From an uncultured Bacteroidales bacterium (lineage in GTDB: Bacteria; Bacteroidota; Bacteroidia; Bacteroidales; P3): 64,000 nucleotides of DNA. The stretch covers positions 1-64,000 of the forward strand of contig CAMIVE010000006.1 of the NCBI GenBank assembly GCA_946401725.1, in the 5' to 3' direction. The position numbers and the translations under genes are program-made. The notes below the pieces were generated by a model. That model saw only the letters and a list, made by a program, of their open reading frames with translations. It made no database searches and was not told the DNA's origin. Shown piece after piece: positions 27,915 to 37,754 of the stretch. The stretch's first letter is position 1; every line of letters starts with the position of its first letter.

Positions 27915-30900
27915 ATGCCCTATTTCACCCATTTACACGTCCACTCGCACTTCTCTATCCTCGACGGAATGTCGAAAGTGCCCGACCTTATCAGCAAGTG
28001 CAAAAAAAACGGCATGTATGCCATGGCACTTACCGATCATGGCAATATGTTCGGTATCAAGGAACTGGTGGATACGGTGAAGAAGGAAAACGGCAAGGTC
28101 AAAGACAAAATCAAGGAGCAGGAGGCGGTTCTTCATAACGACGGCGCCACGCCCGAGGAAAAACGCGAGGCAGAATATCAGGTGGAACAGCTGAAGGGGC
28201 AGTTCTTTAAGCCGATTATCGGAATCGAGGCCTACTGCGCCCACCGCACACTCTACGACAAAGACGCCACCGTCAAGGAACGAGACCCCGAGACAGGACG
28301 TGAACGCATCACCGACCGAAGTGGTTGGCATTTGATCCTTTTGGCGAAAAATAAACAGGGATACAAAAGTCTTTGCAAACTCAGCTCCATAGCTTTCACC
28401 GACGGTTATTTCTATTCCCCGCGTATCGACCATAACGTGTTGGAACAGTATCACGAAGGGTTAATCTGCTGCTCGGCATGTATTGGTGGGGAGATTCCAC
28501 AGAAAATACTGAAGGGTGACATCGAAGAGGCAGAAGCGGCGGTGCGCTGGTTCAAGAATCTGTTTGGCGACGATTTCTACCTCGAAATGCAACGCCACCA
28601 GACCGATAAGCCCAATGCAGCCTACGACACCTATCCCAAGCAGCAGCAAGTAAACAAATATCTGGTTGAGTTTGCCAGAAAATATGATATCAAACTGGTC
28701 GCCACCAACGATGTCCATTTTGTGGAAGAGGAACATGGTGAGGCGCATGACCGTCTTATCTGCCTCAGTACGGGCAAGGACTTCGACGACCCCAACCGAC
28801 TGCACTATACCAAGCAGGAATGGCTGAAGTCGCCCGACGAAATGGCGGCCATTTTTGAAGATATTCCGGAAGCGTTGGAGAACACCCGTGAAATCGCCGA
28901 CAAGGTGGAGGTCTTCAGCATCGACTCGGACCCCATCATGCCGATGTTCGACATCCCCGCCTCTTTCGGTACAGAGGCGGAGTACCGCAGCCGTATCACC
29001 GAGCAGGAGCTCTTCGATGAGTTTACCCGCAACGAGAAAGGGGAGGTGGTGATGAGTCAGGAAAAAGCGGAGGACAAGATAAAGAAACTGGGCGGCTACG
29101 ACAAACTGTACCGTATCAAGTTCGAAGCCGACTATCTGGCTAAATTGGTATGGGAAGGTGCTGCCAAGCGCTATTTGAAAGATAAACTGGAAGCGGGAAA
29201 CGGGGAATTGACGGAAGCGGAAATCAAAGCGTCGTTGACCGAGGAGCAGAGAGAGCGTATCGTCTTCGAGCTCCATACAATCAAGACCATGGGTTTCCCA
29301 GGCTATTTCCTTATCGTGGCCGACTATATCCGCGGTGCCCGCGAAGAACTGGGTGTCAGCGTGGGTCCTGGACGCGGTTCCGCTGCTGGAAGCGTGGTGG
29401 CCTATTGCTTGTGGATTACCGATATCGATCCGTTGAAGTACGATTTGCTGTTTGAACGCTTTCTTAACCCCGACCGTATCTCGCTGCCTGATATCGATGT
29501 CGATTTTGACGATGCGGGACGCGGCAAGGTGCTGGATTGGATTACAGAGAAGTACGGTAAGGAGAAAGTGGCGCACATCATCACCTACGGCACCATGGCC
29601 AGCAAATCGGCTATCGCCGATGTGGGACGTATACAGAAAGTGCCGCTGGGAGTGGTCAACCAAATCAAGGGTTACATTCCCGACCGCAGTTTCCCGGACA
29701 ATATCAAGGACGACAAGGGCAAATCGCCCAAAGTGAATCTGAAGAACTGCTACCGTTATGTCCCGGAATTGCGTGAGATTATGGAAGGTGATGACGATTC
29801 GCTCAAATCAATGCTGACCTATGCCGAGGAGTTGGAGGATACCAACCGGCAGGTGGGCATCCATGCCTGCGGGGTCATCATTGGCGCCGACGACTTGACC
29901 AAGTACGCCCCGGTTTGTACCATCAAGGACAAGGAGAGCGGAGAAGATGTGTTGGTGACCCAGTATGACGGCCATGTGGTCGAGACAGTGGGTCTGATCA
30001 AGATGGACTTCCTGGGTCTGAAGAACCTTACCATCATCAAAGAAGCACTCGCCAATATCAAGAAGCACCACGGCGTTGACATCGATATCGATCATATCCC
30101 TATCGACGACGAAAAGACCTATCAGCTTTTCTGTGACGGCAACACAGTGGGGACGTTCCAGTTTGAGTCGGCGGGAATGCAGAAATACCTCCGTGAACTG
30201 AAGCCGCATGTCTTTGAAGACCTTATCGCCATGAACGCCCTCTACCGTCCGGGTCCCATGGATTACATCCCCGATTTCATAGACCGCAAATTGGGTCGCA
30301 AACCAGTGGAATATGACATCCCCTGCATGGAGAAGTACCTCAAGGATACGTATGGCATCACCGTCTACCAGGAGCAGGTCATGTTGCTGTCGCGTCAGTT
30401 GGCCAACTTCACCCGCGGTCAGAGCGACACGTTGCGCAAAGCCATGGGCAAGAAGCAGATCGATAAGATGAACGAGTTGGAGGTGCTCTTCTATGAGGGC
30501 GGCGAGAAGAACGGCCATCCCAAGGAGATACTCAAGAAAATATGGGAAGACTGGAAGAAATTCGCCTCCTACGCTTTCAACAAATCGCATGCCACCTGCT
30601 ATTCCTGGGTGGCCTACCAGACGGCCTATCTCAAAGCACATTATCCGGCCGAATATATGGCTGCGGTGATGACTTCGTCGCTCAGCGATATCACGCGCGT
30701 CACGGAACTGATGTCCGACTGCCGCAAGAACAAACTGGAGATTCTGGCACCCAGTGTCAATGAATCGGAAATCAATTTCTCTGTCAACGAGAAGGGTCAG
30801 ATACGCTTTGGACTGTGCGCCATCAAAGGCATGGGTGAAGCGGCTTCGCAGGCCATCATCAGCGAGCGTGAGAAGAACGGTCCCTATAAAGATATCTTCG

Positions 30901-31856
30901 ATCTGCTGGATCGTATCGATATGAAAGCGGTGAACCGCAAGAATCTGGAGGTGTTGGTCAAGTCGGGCGCTTTCGACCAGCTGGAAGGCATGCACCGTGC
31001 GCAATACATGCATCGTGATGTGCCGAGCGAGAACTCTCCGACCTATTTGGAGAAGCTGGTTCGCTGGCAGTCGCGCAAGCAGGAGGCGGCCAATGTGGCA
31101 CAGATGTCCATTTTCGACATGTCGGACGATATCAAGGCAGAAGACCATCCACCCATTCCCGATTGCGAACCGTGGACCAGTGTGGAGCAGTGTAACAACG
31201 AAAAAGAGGTTATCGGTTTCTACCTCACAGGGCACCCCTTGGACGATTACAAATACGAGATGCAGCATTTCGCCACCATCGATGTGACACAGCTGAATGA
31301 TATGCAGTCGCTCTTGGCACGTCGCGATGTACGGTTCGGAGGGATTGTCTCGCAAGCCACGTTCGGTGTGTCGCAGCGTACAGGCAACCCCTACGGAAGT
31401 ATTGTGATAGAGGATTATGTAGGTAGCTACGAACTGCGTCTGTTCGGTGACGATAGCGTGAAATATAAGAATTTCTGCGAGAAAGGTCTTTTCGTCTTCG
31501 TTCAGGGAGAAGTGGCGCAACGTACCTATAAAAACAAGGATGGTCAGTTGGTTACGATGCCGCCGAGATTGCAAATCAGAAAGATAATGTTGCTGAGCGA
31601 TGTGCTGAACAGCTTCGCCAAGACATTGAATTTCCATATAGATATCAATCAACTGAACGATGCTTTCTGCGACCATCTGAACAAACTGGTAAAGCAGAAC
31701 CGCGGTAAGGTGCAATTGACTGTCAATGTGGACGACAAGGATCATGATATGTCGCTCTTCATGTCGTCTCCCCAAATGCTGGTCGATCCGCGTCAATTTG
31801 TCAAATTGCTGGAAGCGATGCCAGAAGTATACGATATAAGACTTAATGCAAAATGA
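27915..31856 (+). CDS. dnaE: DNA polymerase III subunit alpha
   Basis: PHP N-terminus FTHLHVHSHFSILDGMSKV, GPGRGSAAGSVVAYCLWITDIDPL, LPDIDVDFDD, YRPGPMDYIPDFI. Confidence 0.97.
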   Translation: MPYFTHLHVHSHFSILDGMSKVPDLISKCKKNGMYAMALTDHGNMFGIKELVDTVKKENGKVKDKIKEQEAVLHNDGATPEEKREAEYQVEQLKGQFFKPIIGIEAYCAHRTLYDKDATVKERDPETGRERITDRSGWHLILLAKNKQGYKSLCKLSSIAFTDGYFYSPRIDHNVLEQYHEGLICCSACIGGEIPQKILKGDIEEAEAAVRWFKNLFGDDFYLEMQRHQTDKPNAAYDTYPKQQQVNKYLVEFARKYDIKLVATNDVHFVEEEHGEAHDRLICLSTGKDFDDPNRLHYTKQEWLKSPDEMAAIFEDIPEALENTREIADKVEVFSIDSDPIMPMFDIPASFGTEAEYRSRITEQELFDEFTRNEKGEVVMSQEKAEDKIKKLGGYDKLYRIKFEADYLAKLVWEGAAKRYLKDKLEAGNGELTEAEIKASLTEEQRERIVFELHTIKTMGFPGYFLIVADYIRGAREELGVSVGPGRGSAAGSVVAYCLWITDIDPLKYDLLFERFLNPDRISLPDIDVDFDDAGRGKVLDWITEKYGKEKVAHIITYGTMASKSAIADVGRIQKVPLGVVNQIKGYIPDRSFPDNIKDDKGKSPKVNLKNCYRYVPELREIMEGDDDSLKSMLTYAEELEDTNRQVGIHACGVIIGADDLTKYAPVCTIKDKESGEDVLVTQYDGHVVETVGLIKMDFLGLKNLTIIKEALANIKKHHGVDIDIDHIPIDDEKTYQLFCDGNTVGTFQFESAGMQKYLRELKPHVFEDLIAMNALYRPGPMDYIPDFIDRKLGRKPVEYDIPCMEKYLKDTYGITVYQEQVMLLSRQLANFTRGQSDTLRKAMGKKQIDKMNELEVLFYEGGEKNGHPKEILKKIWEDWKKFASYAFNKSHATCYSWVAYQTAYLKAHYPAEYMAAVMTSSLSDITRVTELMSDCRKNKLEILAPSVNESEINFSVNEKGQIRFGLCAIKGMGEAASQAIISEREKNGPYKDIFDLLDRIDMKAVNRKNLEVLVKSGAFDQLEGMHRAQYMHRDVPSENSPTYLEKLVRWQSRKQEAANVAQMSIFDMSDDIKAEDHPPIPDCEPWTSVEQCNNEKEVIGFYLTGHPLDDYKYEMQHFATIDVTQLNDMQSLLARRDVRFGGIVSQATFGVSQRTGNPYGSIVIEDYVGSYELRLFGDDSVKYKNFCEKGLFVFVQGEVAQRTYKNKDGQLVTMPPRLQIRKIMLLSDVLNSFAKTLNFHIDINQLNDAFCDHLNKLVKQNRGKVQLTVNVDDKDHDMSLFMSSPQMLVDPRQFVKLLEAMPEVYDIRLNAK

Positions 31857-32752
31857 AAGAAGTGAAATTGCAAACACCTGTTGTCGTCGGACAAAGTGAT
31901 TTCACGCTTGGTTACGACAACCATACGTTCCTGATGGGCTCTTGCTTTACGGAACGTATGGGGATACGTCTGCAGGCGTTGCATTTTCCTGTTATGCTCA
32001 ATCCTTTCGGTATTTTGTACAATCCGCTTTCGATGGCGGAAGCACTGAACCGATGTTTGGATGACAGGGAGATAGGAGAGGAATCGCTGGTTTTCCATGA
32101 CGGGCTGTGGCACTCTTGGCTGCATCATGGAGCTTTCTCAAGCACGGACCGCGACGAATGTCTGTTGCGTTGTAATGAGGCCATCCATAAGGCACACCTT
32201 TTTTTGCAACAGTGCGATCGGATGATTCTTACCTTCGGATCGGCATGGCACTATCGTCTGTCCGACCCTTCTGGTGAGGGGATGGTGGTGGCCAATTGCC
32301 ACAAAGTGCCAGCGGCACGTTTTGTCAAGCGGTTGGCATCGGTCGAGGAGATAATGGGTCTGTGGCAGCCGTTGGTCGATCGGCTGACGAGTCGAGGAAT
32401 CCACTTGTTTTTTACCATCAGTCCGGTGCGGCACTGGGCCTATGGTGCCCATGGTAACCAGTTGGGCAAGGCGGTACTGCTGCTTGCGGTGGAGCAGTTG
32501 CAGGCTTCTTCTCGCGACAGCTCTGCCAGGATGAGCTATTTCCCCGCCTATGAGCTGATGATGGATGAGTTGCGTGACTATCGCTTCTATGCAGATGATA
32601 TGCTCCACCCTTCCTCTTTGGCAGAGGAAATTGTGTGGCGACGATTTCAGCAGTTTTGCATGTCTGAAACGACAATAGAGCGTTGTGAACAAGTAGACAA
32701 AGACAACCGTCGTCTCGCCCACCGACCCCTCCACCCATTGGAAAATGAGTGA
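31853..32752 (+). CDS. GSCFA domain-containing protein
   Basis: Contains MGSCFTERMG and ILTFGSAWHYR, SPVRHW; ATGA overlap with dnaE. Confidence 0.88.
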   Translation: MKEVKLQTPVVVGQSDFTLGYDNHTFLMGSCFTERMGIRLQALHFPVMLNPFGILYNPLSMAEALNRCLDDREIGEESLVFHDGLWHSWLHHGAFSSTDRDECLLRCNEAIHKAHLFLQQCDRMILTFGSAWHYRLSDPSGEGMVVANCHKVPAARFVKRLASVEEIMGLWQPLVDRLTSRGIHLFFTISPVRHWAYGAHGNQLGKAVLLLAVEQLQASSRDSSARMSYFPAYELMMDELRDYRFYADDMLHPSSLAEEIVWRRFQQFCMSETTIERCEQVDKDNRRLAHRPLHPLENE

Positions 32753-32774
32753 CCGGTGCCCGACCGAGACCCTC

Positions 32775-32830
32775 TCAAACCCTTCAAACCTTTCAAACCT
32801 TTCAAACCTTTTAAACCTTTCAAACATATC
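32775..32830. repeat. 9-bp tandem repeat (ttcaaacct), about 6 units, upstream of ddl
   Basis: ctcaaaccc ttcaaacct ttcaaacct ttcaaacct tttaaacct ttcaaacat. Confidence 0.85.
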
Positions 32831-32846
32831 AACAACATATAATCAA

Positions 32847-33875
32847 ATGAAAAAAAATATTGCTTTGGTAATGGGAGGCTTCTCCGGCGAACATCAGATA
32901 TCCATCAATAGCGGCTGTCAGGTGTATGAGTCGTTGGATAAGCGTAAATACAATGTTTATAAAATTGTCGTCGGCGACTTTGACGGGGAAACCATCGATC
33001 GTAGCGTGTGGTACTGGCTTGACGACGACGGTAGCCATCGCCCGATTGACAGAAGCGATTTCACCATTACGGAAAAAGGAAAGAAAATCCATTTCGATTT
33101 GGCGTTTATCATCATCCATGGCAACCCGGGCGAAAACGGTGTGATGCAAGGTTATTTCGACTTGCTGGGTATCAAATACACTACCTGTGGATTCTACACC
33201 TCGGCGCTCACCTTCAATAAAGGTTTTTGTAATGAAGTGGTCCGTAATTTCCGGTTGGTGAAAGTGGCCAAATCATGCGTTTTCTATCGGGATCAGCCGG
33301 TCAATCCCAAAATAGTTCTGAAGAAATTAGGATTGCCTGTCTTTGTCAAGCCTGCCTCGGGCGGTAGCAGCGTCGCCACTACCAAGGTGAAGTGTGCCGA
33401 GGATTTGTTGCCTGCCATTCAAGAGGCATTTACCGAGGATGACGCTGTCATGGTTGAGGAGTTTGTCAAAGGCCGTGAGTTCGACTGTGGCATGATGAAG
33501 ATAAAAGGCAAGAAATTTGTCTTCCCGATTACAGAGATTATTCCGCTCGGAGACCATGAGTTTTTTGACTATGCAGCCAAGTATGACGGTTTCTCCAACG
33601 AGGTCACCCCAGCGGAAGTGGATCCTGCTATCGCAGAGGAGATTCAGGAGGTCTCCTCTAAATTGTATGACCTGTTGAACTGTCGCGGCGTGGTACGTTT
33701 CGACTATATCTACAATACCGAAAAGAATCAACTCTATTTCTTGGAGGTCAATTCCATCCCGGGACAGAGTGCCGAAAGTATTGTTCCCAAGCAGGCCCGT
33801 GCCATGGGCATTTCGACTACCAAATTATACGAAATGGTCATCGAAGACGCGCTGTCGGTGAAGGGCGTAAAGTGA
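32847..33875 (+). CDS. ddl: D-alanine--D-alanine ligase
   Basis: MKKNIALVMGGFSGEHQISINSG, IIHGNPGENGVMQGYFDLLGIKYTTCG, FVKPASGGSSVATTKV, LEVNSIPG; start at 32847, not 32745. Confidence 0.93.
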   Translation: MKKNIALVMGGFSGEHQISINSGCQVYESLDKRKYNVYKIVVGDFDGETIDRSVWYWLDDDGSHRPIDRSDFTITEKGKKIHFDLAFIIIHGNPGENGVMQGYFDLLGIKYTTCGFYTSALTFNKGFCNEVVRNFRLVKVAKSCVFYRDQPVNPKIVLKKLGLPVFVKPASGGSSVATTKVKCAEDLLPAIQEAFTEDDAVMVEEFVKGREFDCGMMKIKGKKFVFPITEIIPLGDHEFFDYAAKYDGFSNEVTPAEVDPAIAEEIQEVSSKLYDLLNCRGVVRFDYIYNTEKNQLYFLEVNSIPGQSAESIVPKQARAMGISTTKLYEMVIEDALSVKGVK

Positions 33876-33942
33876 ATGTTGACAGGTACACAGTGACACA
33901 AGTAAGCACCTTTTAAATTTTAAACTCTTAAACACTTATTAT

Positions 33943-34473
33943 ATGGACAACGAAATCTTGAAATCCCTTCGTGAGCGTCGCAGCATCCGCGCTTACAAAC
34001 CAGAACAAATCACCGATGAGGAACTGAAAGCTGTCCTCGATGCCGGTACTTATGCCCCGACGGGGATGAATTACCAGGATCCGTGGATTGTGGCAGTGCA
34101 GGATCCGGAAATTGTCGCACAGTTGGTGCGTATGAATGCCGCCGTTATGGGGAAGGAGGGCAATCCCTATTACGGAGCACCTACCATTGTTTTGGTCTTC
34201 GCCTCCCGTCCCGAGAAATGGGCTAATGGCACATGTGATGCGGCTTTGGTGTTGGGCAACATGATGAATGCCGCCCATGCCATCGGACTGGGTTCCTGCT
34301 GGATTAACCGCGAGAGGGAGATGTTCGACACCGACGAGGGAAAGGAACTGATGCGACGGTTCGGCCTGCCGGAAGGTCTGATGGGTGTCGGCAGCATCTC
34401 GCTGGGTTATCCCGCCGTTCCGCTGCCCGCTGCCCGTCCACGCAAAGAACATTATTACCGTATTGTGAAATAG
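33943..34473 (+). CDS. Nitroreductase family protein
   Basis: LRERRSIRAYKPEQITDEELKAVLDAGTYAPTGMNYQDP, GLGSCWINR, SLGYPA. Confidence 0.93.
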   Translation: MDNEILKSLRERRSIRAYKPEQITDEELKAVLDAGTYAPTGMNYQDPWIVAVQDPEIVAQLVRMNAAVMGKEGNPYYGAPTIVLVFASRPEKWANGTCDAALVLGNMMNAAHAIGLGSCWINREREMFDTDEGKELMRRFGLPEGLMGVGSISLGYPAVPLPAARPRKEHYYRIVK

Positions 34474-34559
34474 CTGGAATTTCTAAAAATATTATTAATT
34501 GTTTTTCATATTGTTAAATAGAAGAAGCGTGTTTGGATGAATTTTTTTTACAATTTGTT

Positions 34560-34590
34560 GTTGATAATTCGAAAAAATGTAGTAATTTAG
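34560..34590 (+). promoter_or_regulatory. Putative promoter GTTG-N19-TAATTTAG
   Basis: Spacing fits; -7 box deviates (TTTA); followed by an 8-bp leader hairpin at 34603-34621. Confidence 0.3.
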
Positions 34591-34653
34591 CGGTGTGAAA
34601 GGGTGTATCCGTAGGATACGCGAGATTTGTGTAAATAATTAAAAATTAATAAT

Positions 34654-35343
34654 ATGGAAGCAAAAAAATCAAAAAAAGCAGACCTTGAAAAAAAGAAAGG
34701 GCTGTTTCTCGAAATCGGTTTGGTTTCGATTCTTGCTATTGTTTTGGTGGCTTTCAATCTGAGAAGTACGGATAAAAAAGACAGTGGTTTGAAGGCTACG
34801 ATGGTAAACAATGAAATCCAGGAGGAGGTTCTCAATACACAAGAAGAACAAAAACCCCCTGAGCCGGAACCCGAACAGCAGCAGCCGGAAGTTGTCACTG
34901 AGGTAAAGGTGATTGACAACGATGCTGAGTCAAGCAATGAGCTTAATACTGCTGAGCTTTTCGATGAGAACAGACCTATCGAAGAGGTTCATGTCGAGGT
35001 GAAAGAAGAAAAAGAAGAGGAAGAGGAGATGATTTACACCTTCGTGGAAGAGGATGCTTCTTTCGTGGGAGGTGAAGAGGCGCTGTACGCCTACCTCAAC
35101 AAGAATCTGCAGTATCCGGAACTGGCACGCGAGAGTAATATTACAGGTACGGTGGTTATCAAATTCGTTGTCGAGAAAGACGGTTCCATCACCAAGGCAT
35201 CCATCCTCCGCGAAATCGGTGGTGGCTGTGGTAAGGAGGCTTTGCGTGTAGTCAAGAATATGCCGAAATGGAAACCGGGTAAGCAGGGCGGTCGCGCTGT
35301 ACGTAGCGAGTTCACGCTCCCGGTCCAGTTTGAATTGCATTAA
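34654..35343 (+). CDS. Energy transducer TonB family protein
   Basis: One N-terminal TM, P/E-rich linker, C-terminal FVGGEEALYAYLNKNLQYPELARESNITGTVVIKFVVEKDGSI. Confidence 0.92.
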   Translation: MEAKKSKKADLEKKKGLFLEIGLVSILAIVLVAFNLRSTDKKDSGLKATMVNNEIQEEVLNTQEEQKPPEPEPEQQQPEVVTEVKVIDNDAESSNELNTAELFDENRPIEEVHVEVKEEKEEEEEMIYTFVEEDASFVGGEEALYAYLNKNLQYPELARESNITGTVVIKFVVEKDGSITKASILREIGGGCGKEALRVVKNMPKWKPGKQGGRAVRSEFTLPVQFELH

Positions 35344-35364
35344 TACATTTTCTTAGAGAAATTT

Positions 35365-35393
35365 AAGGCGGACAATCTGTTCGCCTTTTTTGA
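35365..35393 (+). terminator. Rho-independent terminator
   Basis: aaggcggaca-atc-tgttcgcctt stem plus T tract. Confidence 0.75.
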
Positions 35394-35399
35394 TTTATA

Positions 35400-37343
35400 A
35401 TGATTTCTGTTAACAACCTTTCTGTTCAGTTTACGGGTGTCAATCTGTTTGACGACGTTACGTTCAATATCAATGACCGTGACCGAATCGGTCTGGTGGG
35501 AAAGAACGGGGCGGGGAAGTCCACCCTGTTGAAAATCCTTTGTCGTCGGCAAGAGCCAGAAACGGGAACGGTCATTATCGCATCGGGTCAGACGGTGGGC
35601 TATCTGCCTCAGGAGATGGTGCCAGAAGGTATGGGTACTATTCTTGAAGAAGCAATGAAGGCTTTTGACCAGATTGACAATCTGGAACGGCAACAGGAGA
35701 GACTCACCGCCGAGGTGGCGGAACGCACCGATTACGAGTCAGAAGAGTACACACGGCTGTTGGCAAGGCTGCATGAGGTGACTGAACAGATAGCGATGCT
35801 GGGCGGCTCCAACCGTCAGGAACAGGCTGAGAAGGTGTTGCTGGGCCTGGGATTCCGTCATGCGGATTTCCCCCGCTTGTTGGCGGAGTTCAGCGGTGGC
35901 TGGCAGATGCGTGTCGAGTTGGCGAAACTCCTGCTGAAACATCCCGATTTCCTTTTGCTTGACGAACCGACCAACCACTTGGATATTGAGTCTATCCAAT
36001 GGCTTGAGAATTATCTTTCCTCTTATACCGGCGCGGTGGTATTGGTGTCGCACGACCGTACTTTCCTTGACAATATCACCAAACGAACCATCGAGATCAC
36101 TGCTGGTAAAATCTACGACTATAAAGTTCCCTATTCAGAATATGTGGTGCAGATGCAGGAACGTAGAGCATCGCAGATGGCATCGCTGACCAACCAGCAA
36201 CGTCAGGTGGCGCAGATCGAGGCTTTCATCGAGCGGTTCCGGTACAAAGCCACCAAGTCCAAACAGGTGCAGTCACGTATCAAGATGCTGGAACGGATGG
36301 AGGCCATCACTGTCGACGAAGTATCCACGGAAAGTATCCATTTCCAGTTTCCGCCGGCACCCCATAGCGGCAAAATAGTCATGGAGGCTACGCATTTGGG
36401 GAAGGCGTATGGCGACAATCAGGTATTCGATAATGTTGATTTTCTGGTGACGAAAGGGGCAAAACTGGCTTTTGTGGGTCGTAATGGCGAAGGCAAATCC
36501 ACGTTGGCAAAAATCATTGTCGGTGAGTTGACGGATTACACGGGCATGTTCCGGTTAGGCCATCAGGTGCAGATAGGTTATTATGCGCAGAATCAAGCGG
36601 CCATGCTTGATGGAGAGAAGACAGTCTTCCAGACGATAGACGATGCCGCCATGGGCGATATCCGTCCCAAGATCCGCAATATCCTGGGATCGTTCCTTTT
36701 CGACAGTGACGACATAGAAAAAAAGGTCAAGGTGCTCTCTGGTGGAGAAAAAGCCCGTTTGGCGTTGGCCAAGTTGTTGCTGACCCCGTCAAATCTGTTG
36801 GTGCTTGACGAACCGACCAACCATCTGGATATGGATTCCAAGGATGTGCTGAAGAATGCCTTGCTGCAGTATACGGGGACGTTGATAGTGGTGTCGCACG
36901 ACCGTGATTTCCTGCAGGGTCTGACAGATTCGCTTTTCGAATTCCGGGACGGGGCGGTACATGAATTTAAAGGGGATATCTTCGAATTCTTGGATTACCG
37001 TCGGATGGAGCATCTCAAAGAGTTGGACCAGACCAAGAAGAAAAGTAGTGAAAGTACCCAGCAGGCGGTGTCGCAGAACAAGCTGAACTATCAACAGTCG
37101 AAAGAGCGTGAGCGTGAGTTGCGCAAATTACGCAGCAATGTGGAGCGAATAGAGCAGGATATTGCACAACTGGAGGGTTCGATTGCGGAGAAGGAATCGT
37201 TATTGGCCTCCGCAGATGCTGCTGTGACAGCAGACGACGGTTTCTACGCCGACTATCAGGCGCTCAAAGATCGTCTGGAGCAGCGTATGACCGACTGGGA
37301 GGAAGCTACTGTCGCGTTGGAATTGTTTTTGAGTAATGATTAA
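35400..37343 (+). CDS. ABC-F family ATP-binding protein
   Basis: Two ABC cassettes (GKNGAGKST, LSGGEKARLALAKLLL, LDEPTNHLD), C-terminal coiled coil. Confidence 0.92.
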   Translation: MISVNNLSVQFTGVNLFDDVTFNINDRDRIGLVGKNGAGKSTLLKILCRRQEPETGTVIIASGQTVGYLPQEMVPEGMGTILEEAMKAFDQIDNLERQQERLTAEVAERTDYESEEYTRLLARLHEVTEQIAMLGGSNRQEQAEKVLLGLGFRHADFPRLLAEFSGGWQMRVELAKLLLKHPDFLLLDEPTNHLDIESIQWLENYLSSYTGAVVLVSHDRTFLDNITKRTIEITAGKIYDYKVPYSEYVVQMQERRASQMASLTNQQRQVAQIEAFIERFRYKATKSKQVQSRIKMLERMEAITVDEVSTESIHFQFPPAPHSGKIVMEATHLGKAYGDNQVFDNVDFLVTKGAKLAFVGRNGEGKSTLAKIIVGELTDYTGMFRLGHQVQIGYYAQNQAAMLDGEKTVFQTIDDAAMGDIRPKIRNILGSFLFDSDDIEKKVKVLSGGEKARLALAKLLLTPSNLLVLDEPTNHLDMDSKDVLKNALLQYTGTLIVVSHDRDFLQGLTDSLFEFRDGAVHEFKGDIFEFLDYRRMEHLKELDQTKKKSSESTQQAVSQNKLNYQQSKERERELRKLRSNVERIEQDIAQLEGSIAEKESLLASADAAVTADDGFYADYQALKDRLEQRMTDWEEATVALELFLSND

Positions 37344-37360
37344 CGATTCAACATACCCTT

Positions 37361-37720
37361 ATGGCCAAACACAACGAACTAGGAAAAGAGGGGGAAGTGA
37401 TAGCCCGTCGCTATTTGGAACAACAGGACTATGAGATACTGGAGACTAACTGGCGTATAGGTCATCTGGAGGCTGACATTATTGCCTATCATGACCATCA
37501 TATTGTGTTTGTCGAGGTCAAGACCCGCAGCGATGATACGTATGGCTCCCCGGAAGAATTCGTCGACAAAAAAAAGCGTCGCTCATATATCCGATTGGCC
37601 AATGCCTATATACTGATGCATGACCGTGAAGAGGAAGCCCGGTTTGACATAATTTCCGTTTTGTTCAAGGATGGAGAGACTAAGGTTGACCACTTGGTTG
37701 ACGCCTACTCTACGGTATAA
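37361..37720 (+). CDS. YraN family (UPF0102) protein
   Basis: HNELGKEGEVIARRYLEQQDYEILETNWRIGHLEADIIAYHDHHIVFVEVKTR. Confidence 0.93.
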   Translation: MAKHNELGKEGEVIARRYLEQQDYEILETNWRIGHLEADIIAYHDHHIVFVEVKTRSDDTYGSPEEFVDKKKRRSYIRLANAYILMHDREEEARFDIISVLFKDGETKVDHLVDAYSTV

Positions 37721-37754
37721 TGGATAATACGGTGTTACCTGTTTCTTATGGCGG

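Noticed and set aside
29808-31877. 689-aa ORF antisense to dnaE
   Set aside because: Shadow ORF of a highly conserved gene; no recognisable motifs and low-complexity His/Gln-rich translation.
32775-32830. Short repeats upstream of ddl as CRISPR or mobile-element ends
   Set aside because: Unit is only 9 bp and contiguous; a simple tandem repeat.
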